Shown: piece after piece, positions 44,405 to 57,677 of the stretch | Layout of the letters: each line of letters starts with the position of its first letter | Numbering within the stretch: the first letter of the stretch is position 1 | Assembly (NCBI GenBank): GCA_030770535.1 | Contig: JASVEC010000043.1 | Span: 124,001-188,000 of the forward strand | DNA: 64,000 nucleotides | Source of the DNA: Batkoa obscura | Lineage: Eukaryota > Entomophthoromycota > Entomophthoromycetes > Entomophthorales > Batkoaceae | Reading direction: 5' to 3' | Notes under the pieces: model-generated | The model's input: the letters and a program-made list of their open reading frames with translations, nothing else | Database searches by the model: none | What the model was told of the DNA's origin: nothing | Translations under genes and position numbers: made by a program

Positions 44405-45840
44405 TTAATTGATTTTGAGATTAATGACGAGGGGGGTCCTGAAATTTACTGCTACTGCGAAGGCTAAATAAAGATTAAAATATAGTAGATGTAATGAAAC
44501 TAAAACATACTTACATTCGATCAGATGGTTCAATGTTTCTGTTTCCAGTAGGTCCTTGCTCGTTCCTTCTTGACGTGATTTGCGAACTGGAGCACGACCT
44601 GCTGCTAAATTTGCGGTTTGAATATTGACTGGGTTAGGTGCGTTAGGATTTGGGCGAGATGAAGTGATAGGCTAAAGGATTGTTAGTATAACTCATATTT
44701 CAATAAATATCTAATTTACTTCATTTGCGTCCTTATTTTGGCTTTCCTATAAAAAAATTTAGATTTAAAATAGATCAACAGCAATGATATTACATATTTT
44801 TTTAAAGTCCAATCAAATACATAATCATAAGAAAATCCTTCACGAACAAAAAGATCACGGAATAATTTTCTCAAATAAGTATAATCAGGTTTATCATCAA
44901 AGCGTAAGCTACGTGTATAGTTGAGATAAATGGCAAATTCTCTTTTATATCCTGCACATAATACATCAGTTGGGGTTGTCATCTTTTTTTCCATAATCCT
45001 ATCATATTTTTGCTTTTTAGATGCAGCTTTTAAACCTTGCCATGGAAGTGAACCACGGCAGAAATACATTAAAACATATCCAAGTGATTCAAGATCATCT
45101 CTACGACTTTGTTCTATTAAAATATTAGTATTACGTAAAATAAATATCTATAGAATATTTACCCACTCCTAAATGAGTATTAACGCTAGCGTATCTTGCA
45201 GTTCCAGTAAGATTTTTATTCTCACGATAGGGAATATGTAAATAAGTCCTTGGATCACGGTATTTTTTAGCTAAACCAAAATCGATTACGTTAACTTGGT
45301 TTGCTCTTCTACCTACTCCCATTAAAAAGTTATCTGGCTTAATATCACGATGCAAAAAGTTTTTAGAATGAATATATTCAATTCTAGATAACTAAAAAAA
45401 ATCAGCACTATTTTCAAATATTAAAGAAAAATTCATACCAATTGATCAGCTAATAAAAGCACCGTTTTAAGCCCAAATTTCCTATTGCAAAAATTAAACA
45501 AATCCTCAAGGGAAGGCCCTAATAAATCCATAACAAGGAAGTTGTAATCTCCTTCAGTACAAAAATTACGTACAAAAGGAATTCCCACCCCTCCTGCAAG
45601 AATCCTGTAAACTTTAGATTCATATTCAAGTTGAGGATGACGCGCTTTATTTGATTCTACTTTTATTGCAATTTCTTCTCCACTTACACAATTTACGCCT
45701 GATTTTGTTAAAACGAATTATTTTAGATTTAGAATAATCTCACCTATATAAATTTCTCCAAAAGATCCAGATCCGATTTTTTTTCCAAGCTTATACTTGT
45801 TCATAATTCGGGTTGGCATGGGAGGTCTTTCTGAGCTCAT
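44405..45840 (-). CDS. Casein kinase I (Hrr25/CK1-delta type)
   Basis: The start ATG at 45838-45840 gives [20 protein letters not shown] followed by [13 protein letters not shown] (glycine loop) and [11 protein letters not shown] (catalytic Lys). Later come [14 protein letters not shown] (catalytic loop), [12 protein letters not shown] (DFG) and [16 protein letters not shown], where the SIN/SVN form replaces the usual APE, a CK1 hallmark. The CK1-specific [18 protein letters not shown] and [20 protein letters not shown] are present. Introns follow codons near 45743, 45433, 45165, 44800, 44720 and 44510. CK1-delta/Hrr25 kinases act in ribosome assembly, DNA repair and vesicle traffic. The kinase domain is certain. 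The C-terminal tail to TAA at 44405, basic and then [14 protein letters not shown], depends on the last splice choices and is less sure. Confidence 0.9.
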
Positions 45841-47711
45841 TTTTAAAATTGAACTAAATTATATTTTTTTAAAAGGATGAAATTGGACTAATATAATAAA
45901 TTTATTGAATATATCGTTTTAAAATATAATCAAAAAGTAATTTGAATAAAAAAATTGGATGGATGTGCTGCTCAACGTTTTATCGACAATAAGAAAATGA
46001 ACGGTAATTCCTAAAACATGTTGAAGTTATCTAATTTTACTAACAATTCTGCTTAGAATTTATTTAGTTTCATATCATCTTTTAAGCCAATCATTAATTG
46101 ATTATCTTAAATTTGATCAATCATTGAATACCACCTTTCAAATGGCGACGAATGAGAATAAATATGGTTTCTAGCTTTATGGGACATTAATTTATGATGC
46201 CTAATATAGTGTACTAAGGTGTTCTATTTATAAATTGAACTTGAAAGTGTGGTAGTTTTAAATTAAAATTTAATACATAATTAACCTTAACCCATCAAGC
46301 GCATATGCCATATATTACGTCATGGGCGGTAGTAGCTTTTAACTAGTGAAGCCATAAATTTAAGCAATCAAATCAATTAATGGCTAAATATTATTTACTG
46401 GCTATAAAATAAATAATAGCTTTATTAGTATAAGAAGTTAACTTTGGCCAGTTTTTCAAAATTTAGAGACGTTTGAGGGGTTAAAATTAAGAATGAGTAC
46501 TTTTTACATAATACTAACTTTGTTATATTATTACTAGAATTTATCAATTTTTATATTTTATGATATACAGATAAAAGCAGATCTTATAAGCTTTTACTAA
46601 CTTTGATAATGTTAGCACTGATTTTATATTTTTTTAAGAATAAATATAAAATTGAAGAGTGAATAAAAAGAGTAAAGCAGCAAAATAAAATCTAAATTTA
46701 CACTATGGTGATGTGTTTTTGTTTAAGAATTTTACCAAAAAATTTCTAATCAAATAGCGTTTGAAAGATGGAAAAAATGATGAAACCAAAAAAACCACCT
46801 ATATATGGCCATTTTTGATACAAGCTTCAAATCTTATTTGTAGACTCTAAAACTTGATACCTGACTGTGCTTCTTGTTATATAAATATCAGTTCAACGTA
46901 CCAGTTGTTTGAATTAGCAAGTATTAACAATAGGGAATATGTTCCTTAAATGCAGCTTTTAAAATAGAGCCGCTTTTAGTGATTTTCAAGTTTACACATT
47001 GTTCTAAAATCCTGTGATTAAAGCTGACCTATAAGATTAGTATTCTCTTTCTCAGCTAGCATTATCCTTATTTCGTTAAAATGTAACCTAAAAGAGTTTG
47101 GGGGATCTTTTTCCTTTTACTATTGTTCATTTGTTAAGCAGTTTAAATTCCAAAAATCTTTATTAAAATCAAAAAATATCTATATTATTTATGCATAATG
47201 TGAGTTTAATAATTCAAACTTTCAAGTGCACTTAACAAACTGCATTATGAAAACAACGGTTTCTTATATTTATCCTTAGGATTAAAGATCACTCTTCCTT
47301 TAAAATGAAGCAAGTTGATGTCTAAATGACCTTCTGTTTTTTTGCGCATTTATTTTATTCTTCTAAACAGACGACTATCTAGAGTTCTGTATAAAAACGT
47401 TATTAAATAGCTATAACAAACAAAAAGGAATAAAGGATAAAATTAATCAACTATAACATTTTATCAAATTATTGTATATTCTTGGCTTAAAGCTACTATT
47501 AAAGTTAGTTTAATAAGTAGTTTTGTATTTGTTAAAGTATTTTAAAAAATATTTTTACCCAACAATCATTTAAATTGTAATGTTAGAATAAAATAATACA
47601 GCATCATATAAGATAAAATTCATATAAAAATGAATAATTTAATAAAGCATTAGCTTGCTAGTCCAATATTCAATATTCAATACGTTATTACAACTAAAAT
47701 ATTGTAATAGT
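45841..47711. other. Intergenic region with one MITE
   Basis: About 1.9 kb between the CK1 start and the SKP1 stop, AT-rich. It has one MITE (46707-46800); no gene or other repeat is recognised. Confidence 0.55.
46707..46800 (+). mobile_element. MITE copy 27
   Basis: Forward copy with decayed termini (GGTGATGTG... to ...ACCACCT). Confidence 0.8.
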
Positions 47712-48355
47712 TTAACGGTTTTCGATCCAGGCGTTTTCTTTACGGATTTCAGCTTCTTCTTCCTCTGTGAAGTCATTGATAATATTGAACTCTTCCCTGA
47801 TTTGTTGGATGTTTTTACCTGTTTAATCCATTACTATACTATAGCTATGTAAATATAAAAAATCTTACCACGAATCATATTGGCAATCATTTTACAGCAG
47901 ACTTGAATCAAAGGTTTAATGTCCAAGTAGTTAGCAGCCTATCAATTAAACACAATTAATTATGATTTAAAACTATTCTGGCGTAGATCATACCAAGATG
48001 AGCTCATAGAGGCTTTCTTTATCTAACTTAGCAAAGTTGAAATCCCAAGGATCAATATCTTCGATGGCCCTAGCTCTGTTTGGTGGCTCATCGTCCTCTT
48101 CTTCTTCAACTACAGGATCATCTCTGTGGTGTTCACAATATTCAATAATCCTTAATAAGGTCTCTTCATTAACGTTCATTAAAGGAATAGCTAAAATCTA
48201 CGTTTAAAAGTAATACAAAATAAAAAATAAAAAAACTTACAAGCATCGGCATCATTAGTATCTTCCAATAATCCTTTGATTAGTTTTGATCTTTCAATGA
48301 CACTTCTTTCAACTTTGACTTCTTTATTGTCTGAGGTAGTAAGGATGATGGGCAT
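47712..48355 (-). CDS. SKP1: SKP1, SCF ubiquitin ligase adaptor
   Basis: The start ATG at 48353-48355 begins [20 protein letters not shown]. The central exon carries [20 protein letters not shown], then the acidic insert EEEEDDEPP and [20 protein letters not shown]. The C-terminal exons give [36 protein letters not shown] and [20 protein letters not shown] before TAA at 47712. This is the complete SKP1 fold: BTB/POZ N-terminus and the C-terminal helices that hold the F-box. Introns lie near 48190-48240, 47942-47990 and 47822-47869. SKP1 links cullin-1 to F-box proteins such as the one at 10293-12518. Confidence 0.96.
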
Positions 48356-49167
48356 TTTTAAAAAGTATAAAAGAAAATATCAACTCTATCCTCTTTTTAT
48401 ACCTTTTTTTACATGATTTTTTAAACTCAAGGCAGAGCCAATAATCTTTATGATTTTGCGTAGTTGGGAGGAAATTGATTGAAACAGCTCTGTATTTACA
48501 GGCTTCATAGTAAGTACAGTTCCTGATTAAATAGACTTTTTGACAAAAAACCTTAGCAACTAGTTAAAATAGTACCGATGATGCATTTATTCAAGTATTT
48601 TATATATATAAAGTAAGCTTATAATAGTTAATAATTTAAGTTTAAATCTCAATTTTTAATAATTGTCCTTGCCCATAATGTTCTTATGCTATTATGTGTA
48701 GAATTAAAAGCAAATAAAAACTGACACTCATGATAATAAAAGAACGTAAAATTCTTTTATTTAGCATCAATTTGCTTAAAAATCTAACCAAATTTTATTT
48801 AGTAAATTGATGTATAATTAATGATCCGATTTAAATGTAGGTTGGGCATTTTCACTTTTGCATTTCCTAAATTTAACTATAGTGACTTTTTTATTTCACT
48901 ATCTAATAAATACAAAATTGAAAATGTCTAATCTGTATTTAAAGTGGATTAATAGTAGCAGTTTATCAAACACAATTTATTGTAGTAACTCTCTACCTTT
49001 GATATTAGATTCATATTGATTATTGTCACAAAAAAGAGAAGACTATTATTTCTTAATTATGATTATATTTGTCTTTTATATAAATCGATTTAATTATATA
49101 AATGAGTTTTATGCTAATAACTTTATAATCTGATTGAAATTTTTAAGCTGAGAAATTAATTTACCAA
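48356..49167. other. Divergent intergenic region
   Basis: About 0.8 kb between the SKP1 (-) and Ap4A phosphorylase (+) start codons. AT-rich, with no repeat element and no gene seen. Confidence 0.6.
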
Positions 49168-50366
49168 ATGAAAAAAAAGAAACAAGTTGGATTATTTTTT
49201 GAAAAAGATCACAAAACTTTAGAAAAAATGCAACCTTTAACAATAACAAATGTGAAGGAGTTAATCTTTAACAAATACAAACTAGCCTTGAATTGCAATA
49301 AATTATTTTATTATCCTTCCATCGATTATTCTTTAAGCAAAAAAAACTTGATTCAAGTAAGTCTCATTTACTTTTTAATTAAAATAAACATAGACTAACA
49401 ATGATTTTAGTATCAGATCCGTCTTGTACCTGCATTAAAGAAGAAAATAGAAAAAGGAGAGGAAAGTTTCAATAAAAAAGAACCAACAAACCCAGTTAAA
49501 TCAACCTTTAAAAATACTAACCCTTTTTTACCTTGTGATCCAGACTTATTAATAAGTGATACATTATACCCAAACCATAACTTGGTATTAAATAAGTTTT
49601 GTGTGGTACCAGGACATATTTTATTGACTACAAAAGGTAGTTTAAACTATTTATATTTACTCAATGGAATTTACTTAGACCAAAAATTAGAATATGAATC
49701 TCAGGACATTCCACTAAATGTAGTTGATTTTGAAGCGTTAATAGATTTGATGGTCAACTATGGACCAGATAAACTATTGGCTTTTTTCAACTGTGGCAAA
49801 AACTCAGGGGCGAGGTAATAAGTTTAATATGCTTTATTTTAAAATTAATTTAGTTTATAAGTCAACCACATAAACATATTCAGTTAATTCCTTTAAGTAT
49901 AAACGAACCCCCAATTAAATATTCTTTAGATAAACTTATGCGAGATTTAGAACACGGTACTATTGCTTGTAAATATCATAATAAATTATTAACATATATA
50001 TTTTTAGATAAGATTTATGAACTTTCTGACTTACCTTATTCCCATCGAATAGTAAAATTAAGTGATTCAGTTAGTAATACCTCCCCAACAACTATTTTTA
50101 ATTTTTACAATTTAATGATACAGCAGTTAAAGAGTGATTCAATGTTACATCATAATTTAACTTTATTTAATAATTATATTTATGTGCTACCAAGGAAAGA
50201 GGCTCATTTTATTTTAGAGAATGAAATTTTTTCTATCAATTCTTTAGGGTCAGTACATATGATTATGGCAAAAGATGAAACGCAATTGAATTTATTAAAA
50301 GAAGAGATAGGGAGCTCAAATTTAGAGTCTTGGGCTGGAAGCTGGGTTGGTTTTAAAAAAGAATAA
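49168..50366 (+). CDS. Ap4A phosphorylase / ATP adenylyltransferase (Apa1/Apa2)
   Basis: Exons about 49168-49356, 49413-49634, 49678-49815 and 49860-50366. The protein has the Apa1/2 signature: PFLPCDPDLLISDTLYPNHN, then VLNKFCVVPGHILLTTK, then FFNCGKNSGASQPHKHIQLI, where H-K-H-I-Q is the histidine-triad-like active site and the nucleophilic His precedes Gln. The splice at 49815/49860 creates the Ser in SGASQPHKH, which confirms the intron. The C-terminus has the family's YNLMIQQLK and YIYVLPRKEAHF segments. The enzyme splits diadenosine tetraphosphate with phosphate to ADP and ATP, and works in the cytosol. The stop at 50364-50366 lies only about 60 bases from the convergent MED12 stop. Confidence 0.93.
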
Positions 50367-50429
50367 TAAAGTCTTACTTTAATTAACTATAATTAATATA
50401 CTAATATATTAATGCATGTTCTTTGCTGC

Positions 50430-53400
50430 TTACTCTTTACTCTTTTTAATCTCATTCTTGTTGTTTGCTTGATCTTTATTTGATTTATTACTATGACTCA
50501 TTGCTAATTGTGATAAACTAGATTGTAAAGCAGCTAATGGGGATTGAGTAATCCCAATGGAACCTATTGGTGAAGCAGCTACTCTAGGTTTCATCAATTT
50601 ACGTGTATTGTTAATTGTAAATGGTGAATCATAAGTTGTAAATGGTGAATTGTTGATTGTAAATGGTGAATTTGAGTGATTAACTACCTTAAAGTTATTG
50701 GCCGTAATTAGTGGGGAAGTGTCATTGATCTGTGGGCCTGTAGCTAAGATGTTTGGATGATACAATCTAATTGGATTGAACTTAGTTATGATTTCATTAT
50801 CTCCATCTTTAATAAGATTATTGTCCCATTCCCATGGAACAAATTCATTTTCATCCGTTGTATTATTTTTAATATCAGAAGAATAATTTGATTTGGCTTC
50901 AAAAGGAAATAATCTCTTGATTCGTGGATCGTTAATTGCAGTTTTAGTCAACTTGGGATAATTTTTACGTAGTACTGAAAACAATTCAGATTTATTTTCT
51001 TTTGGGATCAAATTCATATAATATGAAAAGAAATCTAACATAAATTCAAACTCTTCCTTATTCTCTTCTCCTATTAACACTGCATTTTGTAACAGCCCTA
51101 AAAAGATCTCTGTCCATTCCATACGGATATTTAAATTAACAAAATCAACCATCTCTTTTATACATGGTATTAACAAATCGACCCTTATTATTATAGCTTC
51201 TTTGATAATTTCAGAGTTAACATCATTGCCATCATTATTCGTTGTAGTATCATTAGTATCATAATTCAATGATAATGTATCTTCATGCTAAAGTTGCAGC
51301 TATTAATATATATACTTACTCAAAACAAAAAAGTAAATTACTATTTTATTATTCAACTGTAATTTGGAAACTTGCTCAAAAGTACAGTTTGATAAGGTCA
51401 TAATCTCAAATATCTAATAATCAACAATAAATATAAATAAAAAATATTACTATAATAAACTTACATGTGTAAATTTTGAAATAAATTTAAGTTGATGAAT
51501 TAAAAATACTCCGAATTCGATTCTCTTTTTGGCCCATTCTTTTACAATTTCATTATCAATAGTCCCGGGTGGAGTGAGTGAAAGCAAACTAAACATTAAC
51601 TTTTTATATCTTTCTATGATTTCCTTTTGATTCTTGTGTTTTTTCAACAAATCAACCCATCTTTTGATATAATTAGGAAATTTATTATTGAGTGAACTTG
51701 TATCTCCACATAATGTTTCTCCTCCAACCGTTAAGAACATCTGCCAATAATGCGGTGGTGATGAATTTATTATTTGTATCAAAGTAATATATGGAATTTC
51801 TAAATCCATAAGCCATTCGAAAAATAACTTCTTTGCAAAGTCTAAAATATAATCTGACTCTGAGCTATTACTATTGCTATTTAACTGCAAATTAATAACA
51901 ATGTTAAAATAGAATGAAATTATTGTTTTGTTTTTCTGAAACAAAAGGACTTTTTCTTCATTTAATTTACCGTCATTTGTCAATTTGTTACTTTTAAGCA
52001 ATTTCTCAAAATAATTGGCACCGCTTATTCCTACAATAATTGAATTAGTAAGTAGTTAAGAAATGAAATAATAAATTATACTTAATTCCTCTAAACCCAA
52101 GATAAAAACAAACAATTCGATAAATTTATGCTCTGCTTCTTGTTTTTGTTCTTGATTGACCACTATGTTTTTATTCAATTTTTCAGTTATACCTTTTCCT
52201 TTATCACTCATTAATTTGTCATAAATAGAATTAAACTTATCATTAGCAAATGTTTTCATCCAATTAGATTTAGCAATGTCATTACGAAGGCTTTCAAACT
52301 TACGGAGATACTCACTATTTGATTGTAATAAAGTTTCAATCACGCAAATATAATATAGTATCTTAAACACTTGCTCAATACTTTCTATTGAATTAAAGCT
52401 TGTTCCTTGCATTATGTTAAAATTGAAATGATCCTGGAATATTGTTACTTATTAATATTACAATACTATTTAATATTATGTTAATTACCTGTGTGTCAAA
52501 AGTTATTTTATTTGGTAAGTGATCTTTATAATTGGATGTAAACAATAACCTTAAAAAGAAAATAAAATGTTCATCAAAGAAATCTTGCACTGAAACTGAA
52601 GTATACTATCGAAACTTAATATAAAGTATTAAAATATGAATAATAAATTACTTGTTTAAAATACAATTCAAGTATATTTAAGATAGTATTGCACAATTGA
52701 GTGACAGAAATAATGGATCTTTGAGTCAGAAAGCAAGCAAATACTAAATTCCAATAATAAACTTTACTTTCTAGTATATTTTTCTTCCTTAAGTAACTTG
52801 AATTAAACTGTAAGATCCAATTCATAACAACCGGGGTTCCTTCTAATGTAAAATCACTTAATAGGCAAAATAAATCACTATAACTTCTAATCATTATCAA
52901 GTTTTGTTGATTTTGATTTAATGGATCGGACATCAATTTTGTATGAATATTTTTTAACGCTACTTTAAATAATTTATCCCACCAACTTGACAAATGTTTA
53001 AATTTAGAAACTAAAGTGGATGCTTGTTGTTGGAGTCCTTGTAAATCCGAAGATACATTATAAAGTTCTGATATATATTCGGTTACTTCTGAATTTGGAA
53101 ATAACTCACTTTGTGGTTTGTAAGGAACAAGGGAATGAATATATAGCTCAATCTAACAAAACTTAATATATACTCATGTTAAAATAAAAAATATTACTTC
53201 AACCCTCATGGAATTCGTTGATCCAGGAACATTCCCAGTAATCAAAGTTAATATATAAAGAGCAAGACGTTTATCTGGTTGACCGTAAATTTCCTTGATA
53301 GTTTTGTACTATTCGATTATTAGATCTAACTTTAAAAAAATGAACTGGTTATTACTTTTTCCCATAAAACATTCAAAATAGCTTCTGGGAGTCCTAATGC

Positions 53401-56206
53401 AATAACGGTTGGCTGATAATACCTAAAAACATTTATAATAAACCCAATCAAAGAGCGATTATTGATTCTAGGGAGAATCCATATGCTTAACTTTATATCC
53501 ATAATTAATAATATAAAAATCAAGTTTATATAATTTACCTCTATTATTGGTCCAGTTTCATTACATAAATTCATTAATTCAAATATAGTTGATAAATCTT
53601 CAAGGTTAATAGGACTTAATGTGTCATCATTAGAATTATCTTCCGTTTTTTCATCTTTTCTAATTTTAAACTATTATTTACTAATTAATAATTTAAATAA
53701 CAACTACTTTGATAGGGCTGAAAAATAGCTCATAACTCCTTTAACTAAATAGGAAGTAACTTCTCCTTTTATATAATTTGAACTACAATTGATTATGTTG
53801 ACAACTTCCATTTTCCAAGATTTATCGGATTCTATATTATCAAAAAAACTAGATTCACTTGGTGTTTCAATCACTTTACTATCCGTTTGTTTATTATATA
53901 AATAAGTCAAATTATGTTTTATTCTAGTTATTAATATCTTCATCTTTTCAATTTCACTATCATTTTCATGCTAAAATGAAAAAATCAGCAATTACAATAA
54001 ACATAGTAAATATTAATTCTTACTTTTGAATAGCTTTGATGTATCATCCTCGTTCTTAAATCTTTATCATAATATTTAAATGAATTATAAATTGATACAT
54101 TTTTCATAAAATGTTTATGCTTCTCACTGATTCTCTTATTTGGGTAATCTAAATCAAATACTCCACGTGCCATTAAACTCCTTAAGTATTTGGAATAGAT
54201 AAATACTCCAACTCGAATAAATTGAGAATACAATTCAATAAGCATGTTAAAATCAATATTGTTGTCATAGCCTATTTGAATATCATTATCATTACTATCA
54301 CCTTTATTACTTGTACAACAAGGATCAAAATTATCAAGGTATTCTTGAAGTATTCTTTGTATTAAATCCTGATAATCGATACTTTTAGATTGAAGTAAAG
54401 TATTGCTAGTGTTTGCATCTTTTTCTTCAAAGATAGGGAAAGTCCAAATCTTCAACATGGTTGAAGCTAGATACTTAATTTGTCCATCTTTAGGAAGATA
54501 TTTACTAAAGCAATTGAGAAAAGAATTTAATTTCAAACTTAATAATCTATAATTATTAATATGTGTATTACTAAACGCTTTTATAGTTATGTTAGAGATG
54601 TTTAAACCAAGTTTTAATGGAATAAAATCCTAAGAATATGATTAAATTCATATTAATATCATTTAAAATTAAGCTCACTTTTAAGAAATCTTCTTTATCT
54701 TGTTTTGACGTTAATTGCTGTGTTATTTCTTTTTTTATTTCTTTTTGTTCAAAGTTTTTATTTCTTTTAAGTATGGATTGATACACTGCCTTTAATTTGT
54801 TCGAGTCAAGTTGGAATCCAAGTGATTTATAAATAACATCTTGTAATGGATGAGCTGGTAAATTAACAATACGATTCCAATCTATTTTATCTGAGCTAGA
54901 GATTTCTGAGTTGATAAATATATCTGGAAAATTTAACATTGTAATCTAGTAAAATATTAAGAATAATTATACTGTTACATCATATTATAGTAATTAAGTA
55001 TATTACCTGAATAATGGTACGACAATATGCTTTAAATACTGTTTGGAACATGTTTTGATCATTATTGTTTATTAGTCTTTCATGATAAGATGTTAAAGAT
55101 CTTATCTTCATAATACATAATGCCCTTGAACGAGAAAACTCTGATAATAAAGACAAGATAAGTGGAAGTAAAAGAGCGCATTTGACAATGGAATTATTTA
55201 TAGACTCAACAAGCCATCTTAAAAATAATTTTTGATCAAGGATATCCTGATCGTATAATAACTTACTGACTTGAATACTAGCAAATGATAACATTATTAT
55301 TAAAATATCCTAAAACCAATTTATATTAAACTTACCAATAATTCCATTTCGATACAAACTTTTTCTCTACTCCTTCATTTTCTGTTTCTGTATTTTTTAT
55401 AATTAAAAGTATTTGTTTTTCTAATATTTTAATAAATAAATTAGTCCATTCATGGCTTAGAATTAGAGTTGACTTTTCTTTAACACTTTTTTCAGAAAGA
55501 ATAAATAACTTAATAATCCAAACACACCTTGAAAGTGATTGGTTAGTTTCAGATAATCGATCAATGATATGGTCAATCCTTAAACCTGCAGGCACTTCTA
55601 AAGCAAGTGAATCATAATCATTATCACTATTGCAATACTCATTCATCCAGCTTATACGTTCTTCTTCATTCATAATAACTTTATTCACTTTTGGTTTAAC
55701 AGTTGGTAATTGATACTGAGATGCTGTTTTTTTCTTATTCATTACATCTACTAAAAAATTCCCAAGATTCATTAACTTTCTTTTATCTGAATAAGCTTCC
55801 TTTAAATATTGAAATCCTTGAACATTTTCATTCTTTTAAAAGGTCAGTATAGTAATGAATTCACTTTGTAATTTAATTTACTTTAACAACGTATTTATCA
55901 AAAAAACCATTTCGAATTCTCTCTTGATCTAATTTTTCTTCAAGTTGATCTCGAGTCACTGGATATACCCCTGGATAACCTAAAGCAAATATCAACCTTG
56001 ATAATAATATAATATTAATATTGAATTACTCAAACGAAGCCTTTTGTTCAGTGGGACTAAACCATATGGAAGTTCAATTTTATACCTTTTTAAACCTTCA
56101 ATTTCATCAACGCTTTCATTTTTTAAAATCTCTTCCCCTTCTAGTTTCATTGTTAGTTGTATATTCTATATTGTTTTATTCAAATACCTTTATTAGACCC
56201 AGACAT
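50430..56206 (-). CDS. MED12: Mediator kinase-module subunit MED12 (Srb8)
   Basis: A multi-exon gene with about fifteen exons and roughly 1,700 residues. The start ATG is at 56204-56206; short first exons give MSGSNKEGEEILKNE, then IELPYGLVPLNKRLRL, then YPGVYPVTRDQLEEKLDQ and RIRNGFFDKYVVK. These match the N-terminal MED12 segment (proline-containing Y/F-P-x-x-YP followed by xNGFxx). Next comes EEERISWMNEYCNSDNDYDS with LALEVPAGLRIDHIIDRLSE and SLSRCVWIIKLFI, the Med12/Srb8 domain. The long helical middle (55294-51450) and the Asn/Ser-rich C-terminus with repeated NNSPFT(I/T) units end at TAA 50430. MED12 activates Cdk8-cyclin C and docks the kinase module on Mediator in the nucleus. Identity is good for the N-terminal third; exon chaining through the middle is by consistent phase and strand rather than by recognised motifs. 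Confidence 0.8.
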
Positions 56207-57677
56207 TATCCTTAATTCCTTTTTATTTTGGTTATTGATTTACTATTATGATTGTAAAAAAAAACTATTGTGTTAAATAGGTTAAATTAATTCAAAGTTT
56301 GTCACTTTAGTTTAAAACTTAAGTTTAAAAGGTGACTTATCATTGGCCAATATTTCACTACGAAAGTTCATTTTTTGCTTTTTAGTCTAATTACTACAAT
56401 TTTATTCTACTCAAAATAAACTCATTTACAATTTTAATAAAATAACCCTACAATGTTAGATGATATAAATATAAACTATACCAATAAACTTTTATCAAAG
56501 GGATTTTAGCATGCAATAATATGTTATATAATAACAGCTATATAGTAATGAATTGTCACAATTAATAAATGATCATATATGGAATGACAAATTATGAATA
56601 TCTTTTATAGTAATAATAAAGTTATAAAAAAATGAGAATTTTCGTTAAAGTACTCAGAATGTGAGTTTTATAATAGATAAATAGATATTGGAATATACTA
56701 TAATAAATGAGAGTAATAATTGACTATATAGATGAAGATAAAGATGAAGATATAAAAACAATTACTTTTTTACGTAAAGATCAAGACAAAACTGTTAATT
56801 TATCAAAAACACTAATAATAATAAAGATGGGATATATATGTTAAATTATTTTTAACAAAAAAAAACAGTTTTATTGTTCAAATTGTTTAATGTTACATTC
56901 GAATTTGAACAACCTACAATGTTAAATAAATTAGGCAACAACAGACTTAAAATTTTTTTTGCCTATTTTAGTTTACAATAATAAAACCTTGATAAAATTA
57001 CATATTATGTATTCAAGTTAATCAAGCTATTTTTTGCATTGTTTTGAAAAAGTCAACCATTTTCTTTTGTATCTAGTAAACAAAATAACAAATTAAACTT
57101 CCTTTGAACAGCAATTACTTTTCACAAATATTAAAAAATATGTAAAAAAATAACTAAAAGAAATTATAAGTCAAATATTATTTTACTCCCTTTTAACACA
57201 AAAGTGTATATCTAAATTTTTCTCCACTTTATTCTATAATATATTTTTTATATTCAAACCTATGTGAGAGCTGGTATAAGAGGTTCATAGTCATTAATAT
57301 TATAGGTTTATGATTATTTTATTTAGCTAGTTTATATTAGTAAATCACTTGCTTTTTAGAGCTTGGTCTAAAAGAACTATAGGCAACTATTCAAGTATTT
57401 AATATATCAGTGGTTTCGAATAGGTTTTATTCATCAAGGTTGTTTTAATCAATTATTAATATTTTCTATATAAAATAAATATAAACAATGGAGACTTTGA
57501 TAAGTTAAATTAGTAACCTTAATTTAGCAAGTTACAGTAATAACTAAGCAAGCCACGCATAAATTATAACCAATAAAACTACAATTAAATTCGATTCAAA
57601 TCTAAAGAATAAATAAAAGTTAATCGAAATCGAAGTAAGGTACTTTTTATTTTAAAAAAGTATTTTCACTGAAAGAG
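56207..57677. other. Divergent intergenic region
   Basis: About 1.5 kb between MED12 (-) and RAD16 (+). It is repeat-free. A 45-codon acidic frame at 56707-56844 (MRVIIDYIDEDKDED...) is too short and isolated to call a gene. Confidence 0.55.

Noticed and set aside
56707-56844. 45-codon acidic open frame (+)
   Set aside because: Short, isolated and without recognised motif; the length is within chance for the region.
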